Made by a program: the position numbers and the translations under genes. From Bacillus pseudomycoides (GTDB lineage: Bacteria; Bacillota; Bacilli; Bacillales; Bacillaceae_G): 64,000 nt of DNA. Position 1 is the stretch's first letter. Every line of letters starts with the position of its first letter. Positions 26,441-35,448 of the stretch are shown here, one piece after another. The notes under the pieces were generated by a model. It saw only the letters and a list, made by a program, of their open reading frames with translations, made no database searches and was not told the origin of the DNA. The stretch spans positions 53,040-117,039 of the forward strand of contig NZ_NVOY01000003.1 in NCBI RefSeq assembly GCF_002551005.1, in the 5' to 3' direction.

Positions 26441-28636
26441 TTATTTATTTAATTTCTTTCTTCTAAATAATGCAATTGCACCTGCCCCAATAAACGCAAG
26501 ACCTGCGCCTAATGTCGTAAACACATTTGATCCTGTATTTGGCAAGCTATTGTCTGTTTTCGGTTGCTCTTTACCTGAATCTGCTGCTGTTGGCTTCTCT
26601 TCGACGTTTTTATTATCTTCTGTTGTTTTCGGCTGATCTCCGCCATTGTTATTATCTGTTGGCGTTTTCGGTTGATCAGTTCCATTATCTCCACCATTTG
26701 GTTCATCTTTTTTCGTTAAATCAATTGCATATTTGGCAAATTCATTTTCTGATGGACCAACATAAGTAATATTGCCGTCTTTTGTTATATATTTTTGGGC
26801 ATTTGGAGAAGAATCGAATGTAACATTTAATGTCTCACCACCAATTGGTTTAAATGCCCAGTTTTTATCTGCTGCCGGGTTAATTGTTTTTATTTGTTTC
26901 ATATATTCTACAATAATTTGACGTGTTTCATCAGGAGATTGTAAAATCACTTCCCCATTACTTACACCCGGGAATGTTTTGCTGCTACCACGGTAGTTAT
27001 TCGTTGCTACAACAAACTCTTGACTATCCGATACCGGCTTTCCATCAAACGTTAAGTTCACAATACGATTTGCAGCTTCATTTACAACTTTTCCATCTTT
27101 GTCATATTTAGCTGGCTGCGTTACATCAATTTCATATTTCACGCCATCTAATACGTCAAAATTGTATGTTGGATAGTTAATATTCACTAATTTTTGCTCA
27201 TCTGTTGCGTTCTTTGGCTTTGGATCGATTTGATTAAATTGACCAGCAGACATTTCTAACCAATCTTTCAACTGAGCACCATTTACTTTCACTGCATATA
27301 ATGTGTTTGGATACACGTATAAGTCTGCAACGTTTTTAATTGCAAGCGTTCCTGCTGGAATGTCTGTATAATATGTAGCGCCGTTACGTCCACCTGCTTT
27401 AAACGGTGCACCTGCTGATAAAATTGGTAGCCCTTCAAATTTCGTACCCTTCATCTTTTTCTCTGTATACCACTTTTGTGCATTCGTTACAATTTGAACA
27501 GATGGATCATCTTGTACAAGCGCAAAGTAACTATTAATTGGCGCTTGCGTTTCGCCAACTGGTGTATTTACATATTTAATTGTTCCTTCATGATCATCCT
27601 TTATCTCGTCTACTAATTTTTGGTCTGATTCTACTAAAGTATTTCCTTTACTATCTGCAATTGGACGAACAGCAGGGTTCGATTTATCTTTTTGTACTTC
27701 CCATTTTCCGTTCACTTGCTTTAATTCCATATCAATCATACCTAAATTATTTCCGAAAACACCTGGCATTACAACCGGAACACCATTATACTTGTCCGTT
27801 ACTACTGCATGAGAATGCCCCATCAGTACTGCGTCAACACCAGGAACTTCTGTTGCTAAATAATAGGATGAATTCTCCATTCCAGAATTGTAACCGCTTT
27901 TATCAACACCCGAATGAGCTAACGCAACGATAACATCTGCGCCTTCTGCTTTCATTTTCGGCACCATTTGCTTTGCTGTTTCTACAATATCTTTTGCTAT
28001 TACTTTTCCTTCTAAATTCGCTTTATCCCATCCCATAATTTGCGGTGGTACAAAGCCCATGACTCCAATTTTTATTTTCTGCGTTTGTCCAGCTTCATCT
28101 TTTACTTCTTTTTCAAAAACATGATATGGTTTGAAATAATTTTCACCAGTTTTTGCATCATATACATTCGAGTTAATTACAGGAAACTGTGTTTCGCTAG
28201 TCACTTTTTTTAAATAATCTAAACCGTAGTTAAATTCATGATTTCCAAGAGAGATGACGTCATACTTCATTAAATTCATCATACGATATAACGGATGCAC
28301 ATAGCTTGGATCTTCTTTTTTTATTTTATTTGCCACATAATCGCCAAGCGGCGTTCCTTGCAGTGCATCTCCATCATCAAATAAAACAGAGTTTTTTGCC
28401 TCTTTACGTGCTTCATTAACAAGAGTTGATGTTTGAACTAATCCTACTTTATTATCTGTTTTTGTTTGATAGTAATCATAGTTCATTAAGTTCACGTGAA
28501 TATCAGATGTTTCTAATATTCTTAGTTTTACAGTACTGTCCTCTCCTTCTGCATATGCAGGTGTAGGCCCTACTTGTGGAGCAATAACACCTAATACAAG
28601 TGCAGCACCAGCCAACGTTTTTGTTGATTTCTTCAC
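26441..28636 (-). CDS. LPXTG-anchored 2',3'-cyclic-nucleotide 2'-phosphodiesterase / 3'-nucleotidase
   Basis: 731-residue surface enzyme expected to release phosphate and nucleosides from extracellular nucleotides. A signal peptide ends near PAYA-EG (about residue 29). Calcineurin-like motifs ETSDIHVNL, GNHEFNYGLDYL and MGHSHAVV are followed by a 5'-nucleotidase C-terminal domain (SAGAPFKAGGRNG, NNYRGS). A low-complexity Asn/Asp/Pro/Lys-rich wall spacer (GGDNGTDQPKTPTDNNNGG) leads to the sortase motif LPNTG (698-702), a hydrophobic helix and RRKK tail. GTG start after AAGGGGGATTTTTT. A second, released 5'-nucleotidase sits at 2838-4427. Confidence 0.93.
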   Translation of the reverse strand: MKKSTKTLAGAALVLGVIAPQVGPTPAYAEGEDSTVKLRILETSDIHVNLMNYDYYQTKTDNKVGLVQTSTLVNEARKEAKNSVLFDDGDALQGTPLGDYVANKIKKEDPSYVHPLYRMMNLMKYDVISLGNHEFNYGLDYLKKVTSETQFPVINSNVYDAKTGENYFKPYHVFEKEVKDEAGQTQKIKIGVMGFVPPQIMGWDKANLEGKVIAKDIVETAKQMVPKMKAEGADVIVALAHSGVDKSGYNSGMENSSYYLATEVPGVDAVLMGHSHAVVTDKYNGVPVVMPGVFGNNLGMIDMELKQVNGKWEVQKDKSNPAVRPIADSKGNTLVESDQKLVDEIKDDHEGTIKYVNTPVGETQAPINSYFALVQDDPSVQIVTNAQKWYTEKKMKGTKFEGLPILSAGAPFKAGGRNGATYYTDIPAGTLAIKNVADLYVYPNTLYAVKVNGAQLKDWLEMSAGQFNQIDPKPKNATDEQKLVNINYPTYNFDVLDGVKYEIDVTQPAKYDKDGKVVNEAANRIVNLTFDGKPVSDSQEFVVATNNYRGSSKTFPGVSNGEVILQSPDETRQIIVEYMKQIKTINPAADKNWAFKPIGGETLNVTFDSSPNAQKYITKDGNITYVGPSENEFAKYAIDLTKKDEPNGGDNGTDQPKTPTDNNNGGDQPKTTEDNKNVEEKPTAADSGKEQPKTDNSLPNTGSNVFTTLGAGLAFIGAGAIALFRRKKLNK

Positions 28637-28770
28637 AAAAAATCCCCCTTATAGCATAATCCCCAGTATCAAAATAAACGATGGGATCAGTGTCCCTACT
28701 TCTTAATCATCCAAATTGCCAAGACGTTAGTTGTCCTACTTCTTTTGCAAGTTGGATAAATTTACCCCAT
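28637..28770 (-). ncRNA. Structured 5' leader of the anchored nucleotidase gene, class unknown
   Basis: About 130 untranslated bases with several possible helices on the minus strand: ATCCAACTTGC ... GGCAATTTGGAT; GGGA/TCCC; ATCCCA ... TGGGGAT near the binding site. Two near-identical motifs GAAGTAGGACA and GAAGTAGGGACA occur about 40 bases apart. It does not match purine, preQ1 or other riboswitch consensus sequences I know. Confidence 0.45.
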
Positions 28771-28802
28771 CTGGAATTTATCATAACGAACAGCCGTTAC
28801 TA
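28771..28802 (-). promoter_or_regulatory. Promoter of the anchored nucleotidase gene
   Basis: On the minus strand, TTGACG, 18 bases, TATGAT; it precedes the long leader. Hexamer positions are approximate to a few bases. Confidence 0.6.
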
Positions 28803-28937
28803 TCGTCAACAAATTTTGACGTACTTCTACAAATTTTCTGTAAAAGCATTGTAAAATTTTCGTGAAGACGTAATATATCTTCCATTGCTTCTCATCATGA
28901 ATATGATACAATAACCATTTATAAGGAGGATAACATA

Positions 28938-29717
28938 ATGAAAAAACTTCTTTTATCTACAGTTTGTCTCCTCCTTCTTATCATTACACTTTTGTATTGT
29001 GACAAGAATAATGAGACAAATGTTCCAAAAGAATCCCCAGCAGCAACCGTTCCGCACTGGGTTGATACACAAACAGATGCGACACTTCATCATCTTGTCC
29101 TAGGTGATTCGCTTGCAAAAGGTTACGGGTCTACACAAGGTGGGTATGTACAAGTTGCTTCTCATAAATTAGAACAGCAATTACAAAAACAAATTATCGT
29201 CGATAACCTTGCAATAAACGGCTTAACAACAGACCGGTTACTACAAATGGTGCAAACCGAAGAAGTGAAGCAAAAAATAAAAGAAGCTAACATGATTACA
29301 ATTAGTATTGGTGGAAATAACGTTTTACACATAAAGCGAGACGTCGGTGTAATAGAAGGAATGAAATTATTAAATGAAGAAAAAGATCATTTTGAACAAG
29401 ATTTACAAAACATTGTAAAAACGATTCGTACTGCTAATCCGAACGCACTCATCATTTTATCTGAACTCTATAACCCATTAAAACTAGATGATTCCATTGC
29501 TTCTTACGCAAATGTTTTCTTAGACAATTGGAACAAAACAATATATTCGATTTCAAAAGAAAATCAACCTTCACTCGTCTTACCGATTCGTAAATTATTA
29601 CCAAATGATCAAAAAGACATACTGTATGATCAAGTTCATCCAAATGATAAAGGATATGAAATAATCGCAGAATCATTTGCACAACAAGTGTTGTCATATA
29701 AAGTGAAACTTCCATGA
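28938..29717 (+). CDS. GDSL/SGNH-family esterase lipoprotein
   Basis: 259-residue lipid-anchored SGNH hydrolase. The signal peptide ends at a lipobox TLLYC (Cys21). Block I LGDSLAKGYG has the nucleophile Ser58, block II NGLTTD the Gly, block III SIGGNN the Asn, and block V QVHPNDKGY the Asp-less His variant. Substrate may be lipid, polysaccharide ester or peptidoglycan modification; not determinable. ATG 28938 follows ataaggaggataacata. The last codons (K-V-K-L-P-stop) are supplied by a family B repeat, so the original C-terminus may have been altered. Confidence 0.85.
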   Translation: MKKLLLSTVCLLLLIITLLYCDKNNETNVPKESPAATVPHWVDTQTDATLHHLVLGDSLAKGYGSTQGGYVQVASHKLEQQLQKQIIVDNLAINGLTTDRLLQMVQTEEVKQKIKEANMITISIGGNNVLHIKRDVGVIEGMKLLNEEKDHFEQDLQNIVKTIRTANPNALIILSELYNPLKLDDSIASYANVFLDNWNKTIYSISKENQPSLVLPIRKLLPNDQKDILYDQVHPNDKGYEIIAESFAQQVLSYKVKLP

Positions 29718-29820
29718 GTAAGCGGGTTTCTTACTTATGGTTAGTTGAACCAATCGGGCCCTTACAGGCGGTTCTTCTTCCCGATTTTACACAAGCTACC
29801 GCCTGTTTGGGCGGGATAAA
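29700..29820 (+). repeat. Intergenic repeat family B, copy 3
   Basis: Starts aaagtgaaacttcc inside the end of the GDSL gene, hairpin ccatgagtaag / cttacttatgg, constant segment ttagttgaaccaatcgggcc, end cgggataaa. Directly followed by copy 4. Confidence 0.88.
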
Positions 29821-29903
29821 GTGAAACTTCCATAAGTAAGTGGTTTTCTTACTTATGGTTAGTTGAACTAATCGGGTCCTTACAGGTGGTTCTTCTTCCT
29901 GAT
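29819..29903 (+). repeat. Intergenic repeat family B, copy 4 (partial, tandem)
   Basis: Begins again with aagtgaaacttcc, hairpin ccataagtaag / cttacttatgg, ttagttgaactaatcgggtc, then truncates after ttcttcttcctgatt. Head-to-tail with copy 3. Confidence 0.88.
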
Positions 29904-29976
29904 TCACACAAAAAGCATTCTATTTTTATAACATTATGTTTTTTTGTTACAATAAGAACAGAAGGGGGCCTGTTAT

Positions 29977-30426
29977 ATGGATTCACGTGAGTGGGAACGC
30001 ATCGTTGATCATCTTCTTTCGCTAGTACCTCTTTTTTATCGCAAGTTTATTATGCTTCCTGGAGAGTTCTCTTCTCAGCGACACATGCCACCATCACATA
30101 CGCAGGTGTTATTGTTATTGCATGAGCGAGATACATTAGCAGTTTCAGAAATCGGCAAACGATTAGCTATTTCAAGACCGAATATGACACCATTGCTAAA
30201 TAAACTCATTCAAGAAGAGCTTGTAGAGCGCCATTATAGCGAAAAAGATCGGCGTGTTATTTTAATGTCTCTTACAACCGAAGGAAAATCATTAGTCAAT
30301 CAATACAAACAATTCCTTTTAAAAAAACTAAAAGAAAATTTGCAAACATTATCAGCAAGCGATCGGGAGCAGTTAACCCATTCATTGCAAACAATCCAAA
30401 ATTTAATTATGAAAGCCAATATATAA
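29977..30426 (+). CDS. MarR-family transcriptional regulator
   Basis: 149-residue winged-helix regulator. The recognition helix LAVSEIGKRLAISRPNMTPLLNKL and wing ERHYSEKDRRVILMSLTTEGK are typical of MarR proteins. The ligand is unknown. ATG 29977 has agaagggggcc upstream and a TACAAT -10 (in ttgttacaata) close by. It is not divergent with an obvious efflux gene; the nearest neighbours are the GDSL lipoprotein and a convergent tyrosine-rich ORF. Its terminator (30425-30452) overlaps that ORF's stop. Confidence 0.85.
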   Translation: MDSREWERIVDHLLSLVPLFYRKFIMLPGEFSSQRHMPPSHTQVLLLLHERDTLAVSEIGKRLAISRPNMTPLLNKLIQEELVERHYSEKDRRVILMSLTTEGKSLVNQYKQFLLKKLKENLQTLSASDREQLTHSLQTIQNLIMKANI

Positions 30427-30452
30427 AGCTGCTTCTACTTAGAAGCAGCTTT
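30425..30452. terminator. Bidirectional terminator
   Basis: AAAGCTGCTTCT / AGAAGCAGCTTT, perfect 12-bp stem, overlapping the stops of both convergent genes. Confidence 0.88.
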
Positions 30453-30609
30453 ATGTTTCATAATAGTTTCCGTAATATACATTTGAATATGGCCAAGTAG
30501 TTAAATACGGTTTACTTTCTTGTGATGGTTGAACAGTCTGTCTTACGTAAGAAACAGGATAGTACACAACACGCGGGTAATACCTAGGGTCATAATAAGA
30601 AAAAAACAT
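30451..30609 (-). CDS. Tyrosine-rich 52-residue protein
   Basis: Small ORF below usual length cut-offs, MFFSYYDPRYYPRVVYYPVS then VRQTVQPSQE and a tail VYYGNYYET. Thirteen of 52 residues are Tyr, mostly in YY pairs. A perfect AAAAGGAGG binding site lies seven to eight bases before ATG 30609 and a strong terminator covers the stop codon, so I believe it is real. Tyr-rich small proteins are common in Bacillus spore coats, where they are cross-linked, but that role is inference only. No family recognised. Confidence 0.7.
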   Translation of the reverse strand: MFFSYYDPRYYPRVVYYPVSYVRQTVQPSQESKPYLTTWPYSNVYYGNYYET

Positions 30610-30663
30610 CAACTTTCCTCCTTTTTAGAAGCATATTCAAAAAGGAAATTTGATGTGCATTCA

Positions 30664-31215
30664 TTATAGTTGTGCAATTGGTCTTTTTATGTGTCTCTTT
30701 CTTTTCGTCAATCGTAATTTACGGTTTTTCTCGTATAAATAGTACATAACAAAATAGGCAATTATACCGAGTCCAATTCCTAAAATCGTCATACCTATTA
30801 TTACATATACTTCACTTTGTAATAGACTTCTTAAGATTGTTAACCCATTACTTGAAAAAATGTCTCCTATTGTATAATGGTGAAGCGGTATTTTTTTTAC
30901 CTGAAAAGGATAAATGAGTTTTCCTAGCGCATGCGCGAAAGGAATTAAAATAACAGGTAAAAATGTTAATTTCCCAATAATATTACCGATCACAGCTGCA
31001 GGAAATGAACCTTTCAGTAATCGAACAAGCGGATAAAAAATAAGATATACGAGCGAAGCCGTATGAATAACTAACATCTCCATTCCAAACCCAACAGCAA
31101 ATCCTCGTGATACAATTTTCGCGCCTTCTGGTGCACGCAATAATTTATAATAATTTAACTTCATTCCCCGCCAAATACGCTGAAAGAATGAATATGTTTT
31201 CTTATTTACTCGCAT
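30664..31215 (-). CDS. DUF2062 membrane protein
   Basis: About 183 residues, DUF2062 family, with three to four membrane segments (VIHTASLVYLIFYPLVRLL, LTFLPVILIPFAHALG, VIIGMTILGIGLGIIAYFVMYYL) and a very basic C-terminus (KRKRHIKRP). Function unknown; homologues are often associated with glycosyltransferases but none is here. Several ATGs cluster at 31215-31224; I use 31215 because AAGAGAG is then correctly spaced. It is downstream of the arginine operon and co-directional, separated by a terminator. Confidence 0.75.
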   Translation of the reverse strand: MRVNKKTYSFFQRIWRGMKLNYYKLLRAPEGAKIVSRGFAVGFGMEMLVIHTASLVYLIFYPLVRLLKGSFPAAVIGNIIGKLTFLPVILIPFAHALGKLIYPFQVKKIPLHHYTIGDIFSSNGLTILRSLLQSEVYVIIGMTILGIGLGIIAYFVMYYLYEKNRKLRLTKRKRHIKRPIAQL

Positions 31216-31308
31216 CTGCATCATCTCTCTTATATTTTTCTGTTGCTTACTATTATAAAGTATATAAAGAGAAAATGCGAAATCTAGATAAGACATTTCG
31301 AACCGAAA

Positions 31309-31337
31309 ACAACCTTCTATTATGAAGAAGGTTGTTC
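31309..31337 (-). terminator. Terminator of the arginine operon
   Basis: AACAACCTTCT / AGAAGGTTGTT with a TTTTCGG tail on the minus strand; it overlaps the argF stop. Confidence 0.8.
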
Positions 31338-32270
31338 ATCTTGTAGTAAACTGACTAATAATGCCTTTTGTACATGCAGGCGATTTCCCGCTTGTTGAAA
31401 CACAATTGATTGTGGACCATCAATGATTTCTGAAGTGACTTCTTCTTCACGATGAGCTGGTAGACAGTGTAAGAAACGATAAGTTGATTTTGCTTCTTGG
31501 ACAAGTTGCTCATTCACTTGATATGGCTGAAACAATTTATATTTCTCTTTATTATCTTCTTGCCCCATACTCATCCAAACATCCGTATAAATAAAATCCG
31601 CTTCTTTGACAGCCTCTTTTGCATTATATGTAATCTCAATTTTAGCTCCTGTTTCCTTTGCAATTTCAATTGCACGTTTCACAATTTCTTCATTCGCTTC
31701 ATATCCTAGAGGCGTTGCAACTGTAATGTTCATCCCTACTTTCGCACTCGCAAGAAGCAGTGAATGACAAACATTATTTCCATCACCAACGTAAGCAAGC
31801 TTAATATTTTTAAATGCCTTTGCTTCTTCATAAATCGTCATTAAATCTGCCAATGCTTGACACGGATGATGATCATCTGTTAACCCATTGATAATGGGAA
31901 TTGTCGCTTCCTTTGCTAATTCTTCTACTTCCGCATGTGAAAAGGTTCGTATCATAATTCCATCTATATATTGTGATAGCACTTTTGCAGTATCCGCAAT
32001 ACTTTCTCCTCTTCCAAGTTGCAGTTCTTTGCCGTTTAAAAACATACCATACCCTCCAAGCTGAATCATTCCAGCTTCAAAAGATACACGTGTACGAGTA
32101 GAGTGTTTATCAAAGATTAATCCTAAAATTTTTCCGTTTAAGAGTGGCAATGTTTTTTCTTTTTTTACATACATCGCAAACTCAATAATTGCAATGATTT
32201 CTTCTTGCGATAATTCTTCTAATGCTAAAATATCCTTTGTTTGCAGTTTTGGTACAGAAACTGTTTGCAT
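31320..32270 (-). CDS. argF: Ornithine carbamoyltransferase (anabolic) ArgF
   Basis: 316-residue transferase making citrulline from ornithine and carbamoyl phosphate. Motifs: carbamoyl-phosphate loop [20 protein letters not shown] and ornithine-binding HCLPAH. Start ATG 32270 follows GAGGAGGAATTTGT. Last gene of argC-J-B-D-F, 13 bases after argD. No carAB genes lie between argD and argF, unlike B. subtilis, so carbamoyl phosphate must come from elsewhere in the genome. Confidence 0.95.
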   Translation of the reverse strand: MQTVSVPKLQTKDILALEELSQEEIIAIIEFAMYVKKEKTLPLLNGKILGLIFDKHSTRTRVSFEAGMIQLGGYGMFLNGKELQLGRGESIADTAKVLSQYIDGIMIRTFSHAEVEELAKEATIPIINGLTDDHHPCQALADLMTIYEEAKAFKNIKLAYVGDGNNVCHSLLLASAKVGMNITVATPLGYEANEEIVKRAIEIAKETGAKIEITYNAKEAVKEADFIYTDVWMSMGQEDNKEKYKLFQPYQVNEQLVQEAKSTYRFLHCLPAHREEEVTSEIIDGPQSIVFQQAGNRLHVQKALLVSLLQDEQPSS

Positions 32271-32283
32271 ACAAATTCCTCCT

Positions 32284-33438
32284 CTATTTTAGCAGCGCTT
32301 GTTTACATACACGATTCATCATATGCACTGCTTCATCTATTTCTGCTTTCGTTACAATAAGCGGCGGTAATATACGCAGTACATTTGGTCCAGCTTGCAA
32401 AACGAGAAGGCCTTCTTTCTCTAAGGCTGATACCATCGCAATAACTTCTCCTTTGCATACAACCCCAATCATGAGCCCTTTCCCACGAATATCAATAATC
32501 CACTCCATATCCTGCAGATCTTCTTGTAATTCCCGTAAAAAATACGTTCCTTTTTCTTGTACTTCTTGCAAGAAAGAAGGCTGTGAAACAATCTGTAATA
32601 CTTCTTTTGCAGCTGCCATCGCAATAAAATTCCCTCCAAACGTCGAGCCGTGTGTTCCTGGAGAGAAAACAGATCCTAACTCTTTTTTGCCAAGCATAGC
32701 TCCAACCGGAATACCATTTCCAAGCGCTTTTGCAACCGTGACAATATCAGGTGAAATACCCATTTGTTCATACGCAAATAACGTCCCAGTTCTTCCAATT
32801 CCGGTCTGCACTTCATCTACAATAAAAAGTGCACCGTTTGCATGACACAACTTCTCAATTTCGCGTAAAAATGAAACATCTGCTGGAAAAACACCGCCTT
32901 CTCCCTGTACAACTTCCACCATAACCGCTGCAATTTCTTCATTCATCGCTTCTTGAAACGCAGTAATATCATTAAAAGGAAGGTGTAGAAAACTTGGAAG
33001 AAGTGGTCCAAATCCATCATGAATTTTAGATTGTCCTGTTGCACTCATCGTTGCAAAAGTTCGTCCGTGAAATGATTGTTTACACGTAATTACAACGGAT
33101 TTCTTTGTATACTTACGGGCTAACTTCAGCGCTGCCTCATTTGCTTCTGCGCCGCTATTACAAAAAAATGCATAGTGTAAATCGCGCCCCTCTGTTAATA
33201 ACTTAGCAACTTCTTCTTGTACGGTATGAGGAAATAAATTGGAAATGTGCCATATCGTTTGTAATTGCTCTTCTACAGCATTTACCACCTTTGGATGACA
33301 ATGCCCTAAATTACATACCGCAATGCCAGAAGTAAAATCTAAATATTGCTTTCCTTGTTTATCTGTAACCTTTGTGCCGCTTCCGTTCACAATTTCAATA
33401 TTTCGTCTACTGTATGTTGGAAAAACATGCTGCCCCAC
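32284..33438 (-). CDS. argD: Acetylornithine aminotransferase ArgD
   Basis: 384-residue class III PLP aminotransferase converting N-acetylglutamate semialdehyde to N-acetylornithine. Motifs: [46 protein letters not shown] lysine in [11 protein letters not shown], and [10 protein letters not shown]. It starts at GTG 33438 with AAAGGGGGGAGAGGTA upstream and overlaps argB by 32 bases. Confidence 0.95.
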   Translation of the reverse strand: MGQHVFPTYSRRNIEIVNGSGTKVTDKQGKQYLDFTSGIAVCNLGHCHPKVVNAVEEQLQTIWHISNLFPHTVQEEVAKLLTEGRDLHYAFFCNSGAEANEAALKLARKYTKKSVVITCKQSFHGRTFATMSATGQSKIHDGFGPLLPSFLHLPFNDITAFQEAMNEEIAAVMVEVVQGEGGVFPADVSFLREIEKLCHANGALFIVDEVQTGIGRTGTLFAYEQMGISPDIVTVAKALGNGIPVGAMLGKKELGSVFSPGTHGSTFGGNFIAMAAAKEVLQIVSQPSFLQEVQEKGTYFLRELQEDLQDMEWIIDIRGKGLMIGVVCKGEVIAMVSALEKEGLLVLQAGPNVLRILPPLIVTKAEIDEAVHMMNRVCKQALLK

Positions 33439-34201
33439 TACCTCTCCCCCCTTTTGTTACTGTTGTTCCAATCCACTCTCCTTTATTTGTCAAAAAACTT
33501 TGTGTACCATTCACAATTACAACATCCTTTACCCCTAGTTCTAATGATGCTAGCGCAGCTTTCACTTTCGGAATCATTCCACCTGTAATCGTTCCCTTAT
33601 CTATAAGTTCGAGAAGCTGCTGTTTATTTGCTTTCTCAATGAGCTTCTCCTTATCTATAACGCCATCTACATCTGTAATAAAAATTAATTTTTCCGCATT
33701 TATCGCTGTCGCAATCGCGGCTGCTGCTGTATCTGCATTCACGTTATATAGCTGTCCATCCATTACTCCAACAGGTGCAACAACAGGAATAAACTGATTT
33801 GCTAACAAACATTGTAATAGCGTTGTTCGAACAAATTTCACTTCACCGACAAAACCAAATTTTGCTTCTAGCGGAGCGACTTGCAATAACCTTCCATCAC
33901 AGCCGGATAGTCCAATCGCTTCAATTTTTTGTTCATTTAATTTTGAAACAAATGTCTTATTTGTACTACCGCATAACACCATTTGTACAATTTTCATTAC
34001 CTCTGCTGTTGTCACACGTAGTCCATCTTTCTTTTCAATCGGAATACTTAATTTCCTTAGCATCGCATCAATTTCAGGTCCACCGCCATGAACAACAATC
34101 ACATCATACATTTGTGCTATTTGTTTCATACATTGAAAAAAAGTTTCGCCTAAACGAGCCAACATACTGCCTCCGCATTTTATTACAATACGTTCTCTCA
34201 T
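33407..34201 (-). CDS. argB: Acetylglutamate kinase ArgB
   Basis: 264-residue amino acid kinase phosphorylating N-acetylglutamate. Motifs: IKCGGSML (ATP/substrate glycine-rich loop), [10 protein letters not shown], and [30 protein letters not shown] 34201 follows AAGGAGAGAAG; the upstream ATG at 34228 overlaps argJ and has no site. It is short of the N-terminal helix that mediates arginine inhibition in hexameric kinases, so it is probably the dimeric, arginine-insensitive type usual where argJ is bifunctional. Confidence 0.94.
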   Translation of the reverse strand: MRERIVIKCGGSMLARLGETFFQCMKQIAQMYDVIVVHGGGPEIDAMLRKLSIPIEKKDGLRVTTAEVMKIVQMVLCGSTNKTFVSKLNEQKIEAIGLSGCDGRLLQVAPLEAKFGFVGEVKFVRTTLLQCLLANQFIPVVAPVGVMDGQLYNVNADTAAAAIATAINAEKLIFITDVDGVIDKEKLIEKANKQQLLELIDKGTITGGMIPKVKAALASLELGVKDVVIVNGTQSFLTNKGEWIGTTVTKGGRGSGAACFSNIQ

Positions 34202-34212
34202 CTCTTCTCTCC

Positions 34213-35436
34213 TTATGTGCGATAACAAGCATTAATTTTTATATATTCATAACTTAAGTCGCATCCCCATGCTCTTCCGCTTGACTTGCCCAAATGTAGA
34301 TATACATCGATAACAAGTTCTGCTTGTTGTAACATTTGTTTCATTGCTTCCTCTGAAAAACATTGAGGTTCACTATCCTTCAATACCGCAATCGATTGAA
34401 TATAAATATCAACCGTACTAGGTTCAATGACGATGCCACTTTGTCCAATTCCACTAATAATCCGCCCCCAGTTTGCATCCTCACCGTACGCAGCTGCTTT
34501 CACAAGATTAGAACCGACAATTTGCTTTGCGATCATATTTGCTTCTTCTACAGTTCGCGAACCATGCACATTTACTTCAATTAACTTTGTCGCTCCCTCT
34601 CCATCTTTTGCAATTTGCTTCGCTAAATCTTCACATACCTTTCCAAGTGCGAGTATAAACTTCTCCCATTCAGGATGTTCTTCGCATATTGCAGTTGTAT
34701 TGGATAACCCACTAGCCATCACAAGTACCATATCATTTGTAGATGTATCTCCATCGACTGTAATTTGATTAAATGTATGATTTGTAATTTGCGATAAAGC
34801 TCTTTGTAATGTTTCACTTTCTATATTCACATCAGTCGTAATAAACCCGAGCATCGTTGCCATATTTGGATGAATCATCCCCGATCCTTTCGCAGCCCCG
34901 GCAATTGCAACCTCTTTCCCTTCAATTGAATACTTGTAACATGATTGTTTCGCAACTAAATCTGTCGTCAAAATTGCTTCATAAAACGATGTCGCAATCT
35001 CTACTTCTGTTGAGGGTTGGAACGAAGAAATACCACTTCGTACTTTCTCCATTGGTAGAGGCTCTCCGATGACTCCTGTAGACGCTACCGCAACGTAATT
35101 CTCCTCTACATGAAACTGTTTAGCTGTTAATGCACGCATTTCATATGCATCCTGCAGTCCTTTTGCACCTGTGCAAGAATTCGCATTTGCACTATTCACA
35201 ACAATAGCCTGTAATTTTTGCTTAGCAGCAATACTTTCTTTCGTAACAATAAGAGGAGCTGCTTGAAATTGATTTTGCGTATAAACAGCCCCGCAGCTCG
35301 CCGGTACTTCACATACGATTGCTCCCATATCTTTTTTCTCTTTTCTTAACCCTGCATGAATCCCAATCGCGGCAAATCCTTTTGGTGTTACAATTGAACC
35401 ATTTTCTATCTTCGTACATATTGCTGTTTCAATCAT
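34213..35436 (-). CDS. argJ: Bifunctional glutamate N-acetyltransferase / ornithine acetyltransferase ArgJ
   Basis: 407-residue enzyme recycling the acetyl group from N-acetylornithine to glutamate. The autoproteolytic site KGSGMIHPNMATML contains the invariant Thr that becomes the nucleophile of the beta chain, at about residue 193. N-terminal VTPKGFAAIGIHAG and C-terminal GCDLSYEYIKINACYRT are family hallmarks. Start ATG after AAGGGGGAGAAAGC; 12 bases after argC. Confidence 0.95.
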   Translation of the reverse strand: MIETAICTKIENGSIVTPKGFAAIGIHAGLRKEKKDMGAIVCEVPASCGAVYTQNQFQAAPLIVTKESIAAKQKLQAIVVNSANANSCTGAKGLQDAYEMRALTAKQFHVEENYVAVASTGVIGEPLPMEKVRSGISSFQPSTEVEIATSFYEAILTTDLVAKQSCYKYSIEGKEVAIAGAAKGSGMIHPNMATMLGFITTDVNIESETLQRALSQITNHTFNQITVDGDTSTNDMVLVMASGLSNTTAICEEHPEWEKFILALGKVCEDLAKQIAKDGEGATKLIEVNVHGSRTVEEANMIAKQIVGSNLVKAAAYGEDANWGRIISGIGQSGIVIEPSTVDIYIQSIAVLKDSEPQCFSEEAMKQMLQQAELVIDVYLHLGKSSGRAWGCDLSYEYIKINACYRT

Positions 35437-35448
35437 GCTTTCTCCCCC

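Noticed and set aside
29700-29903. Tandem repeats as a possible CRISPR array
   Set aside because: Only two units of about 120 bases with no regular spacers; it is repeat family B.
32222-32845. 207-codon plus-strand frame opposite argF/argD
   Set aside because: Antisense shadow of argD; Ser/Ile/Pro-rich composition typical of a reverse-frame translation.
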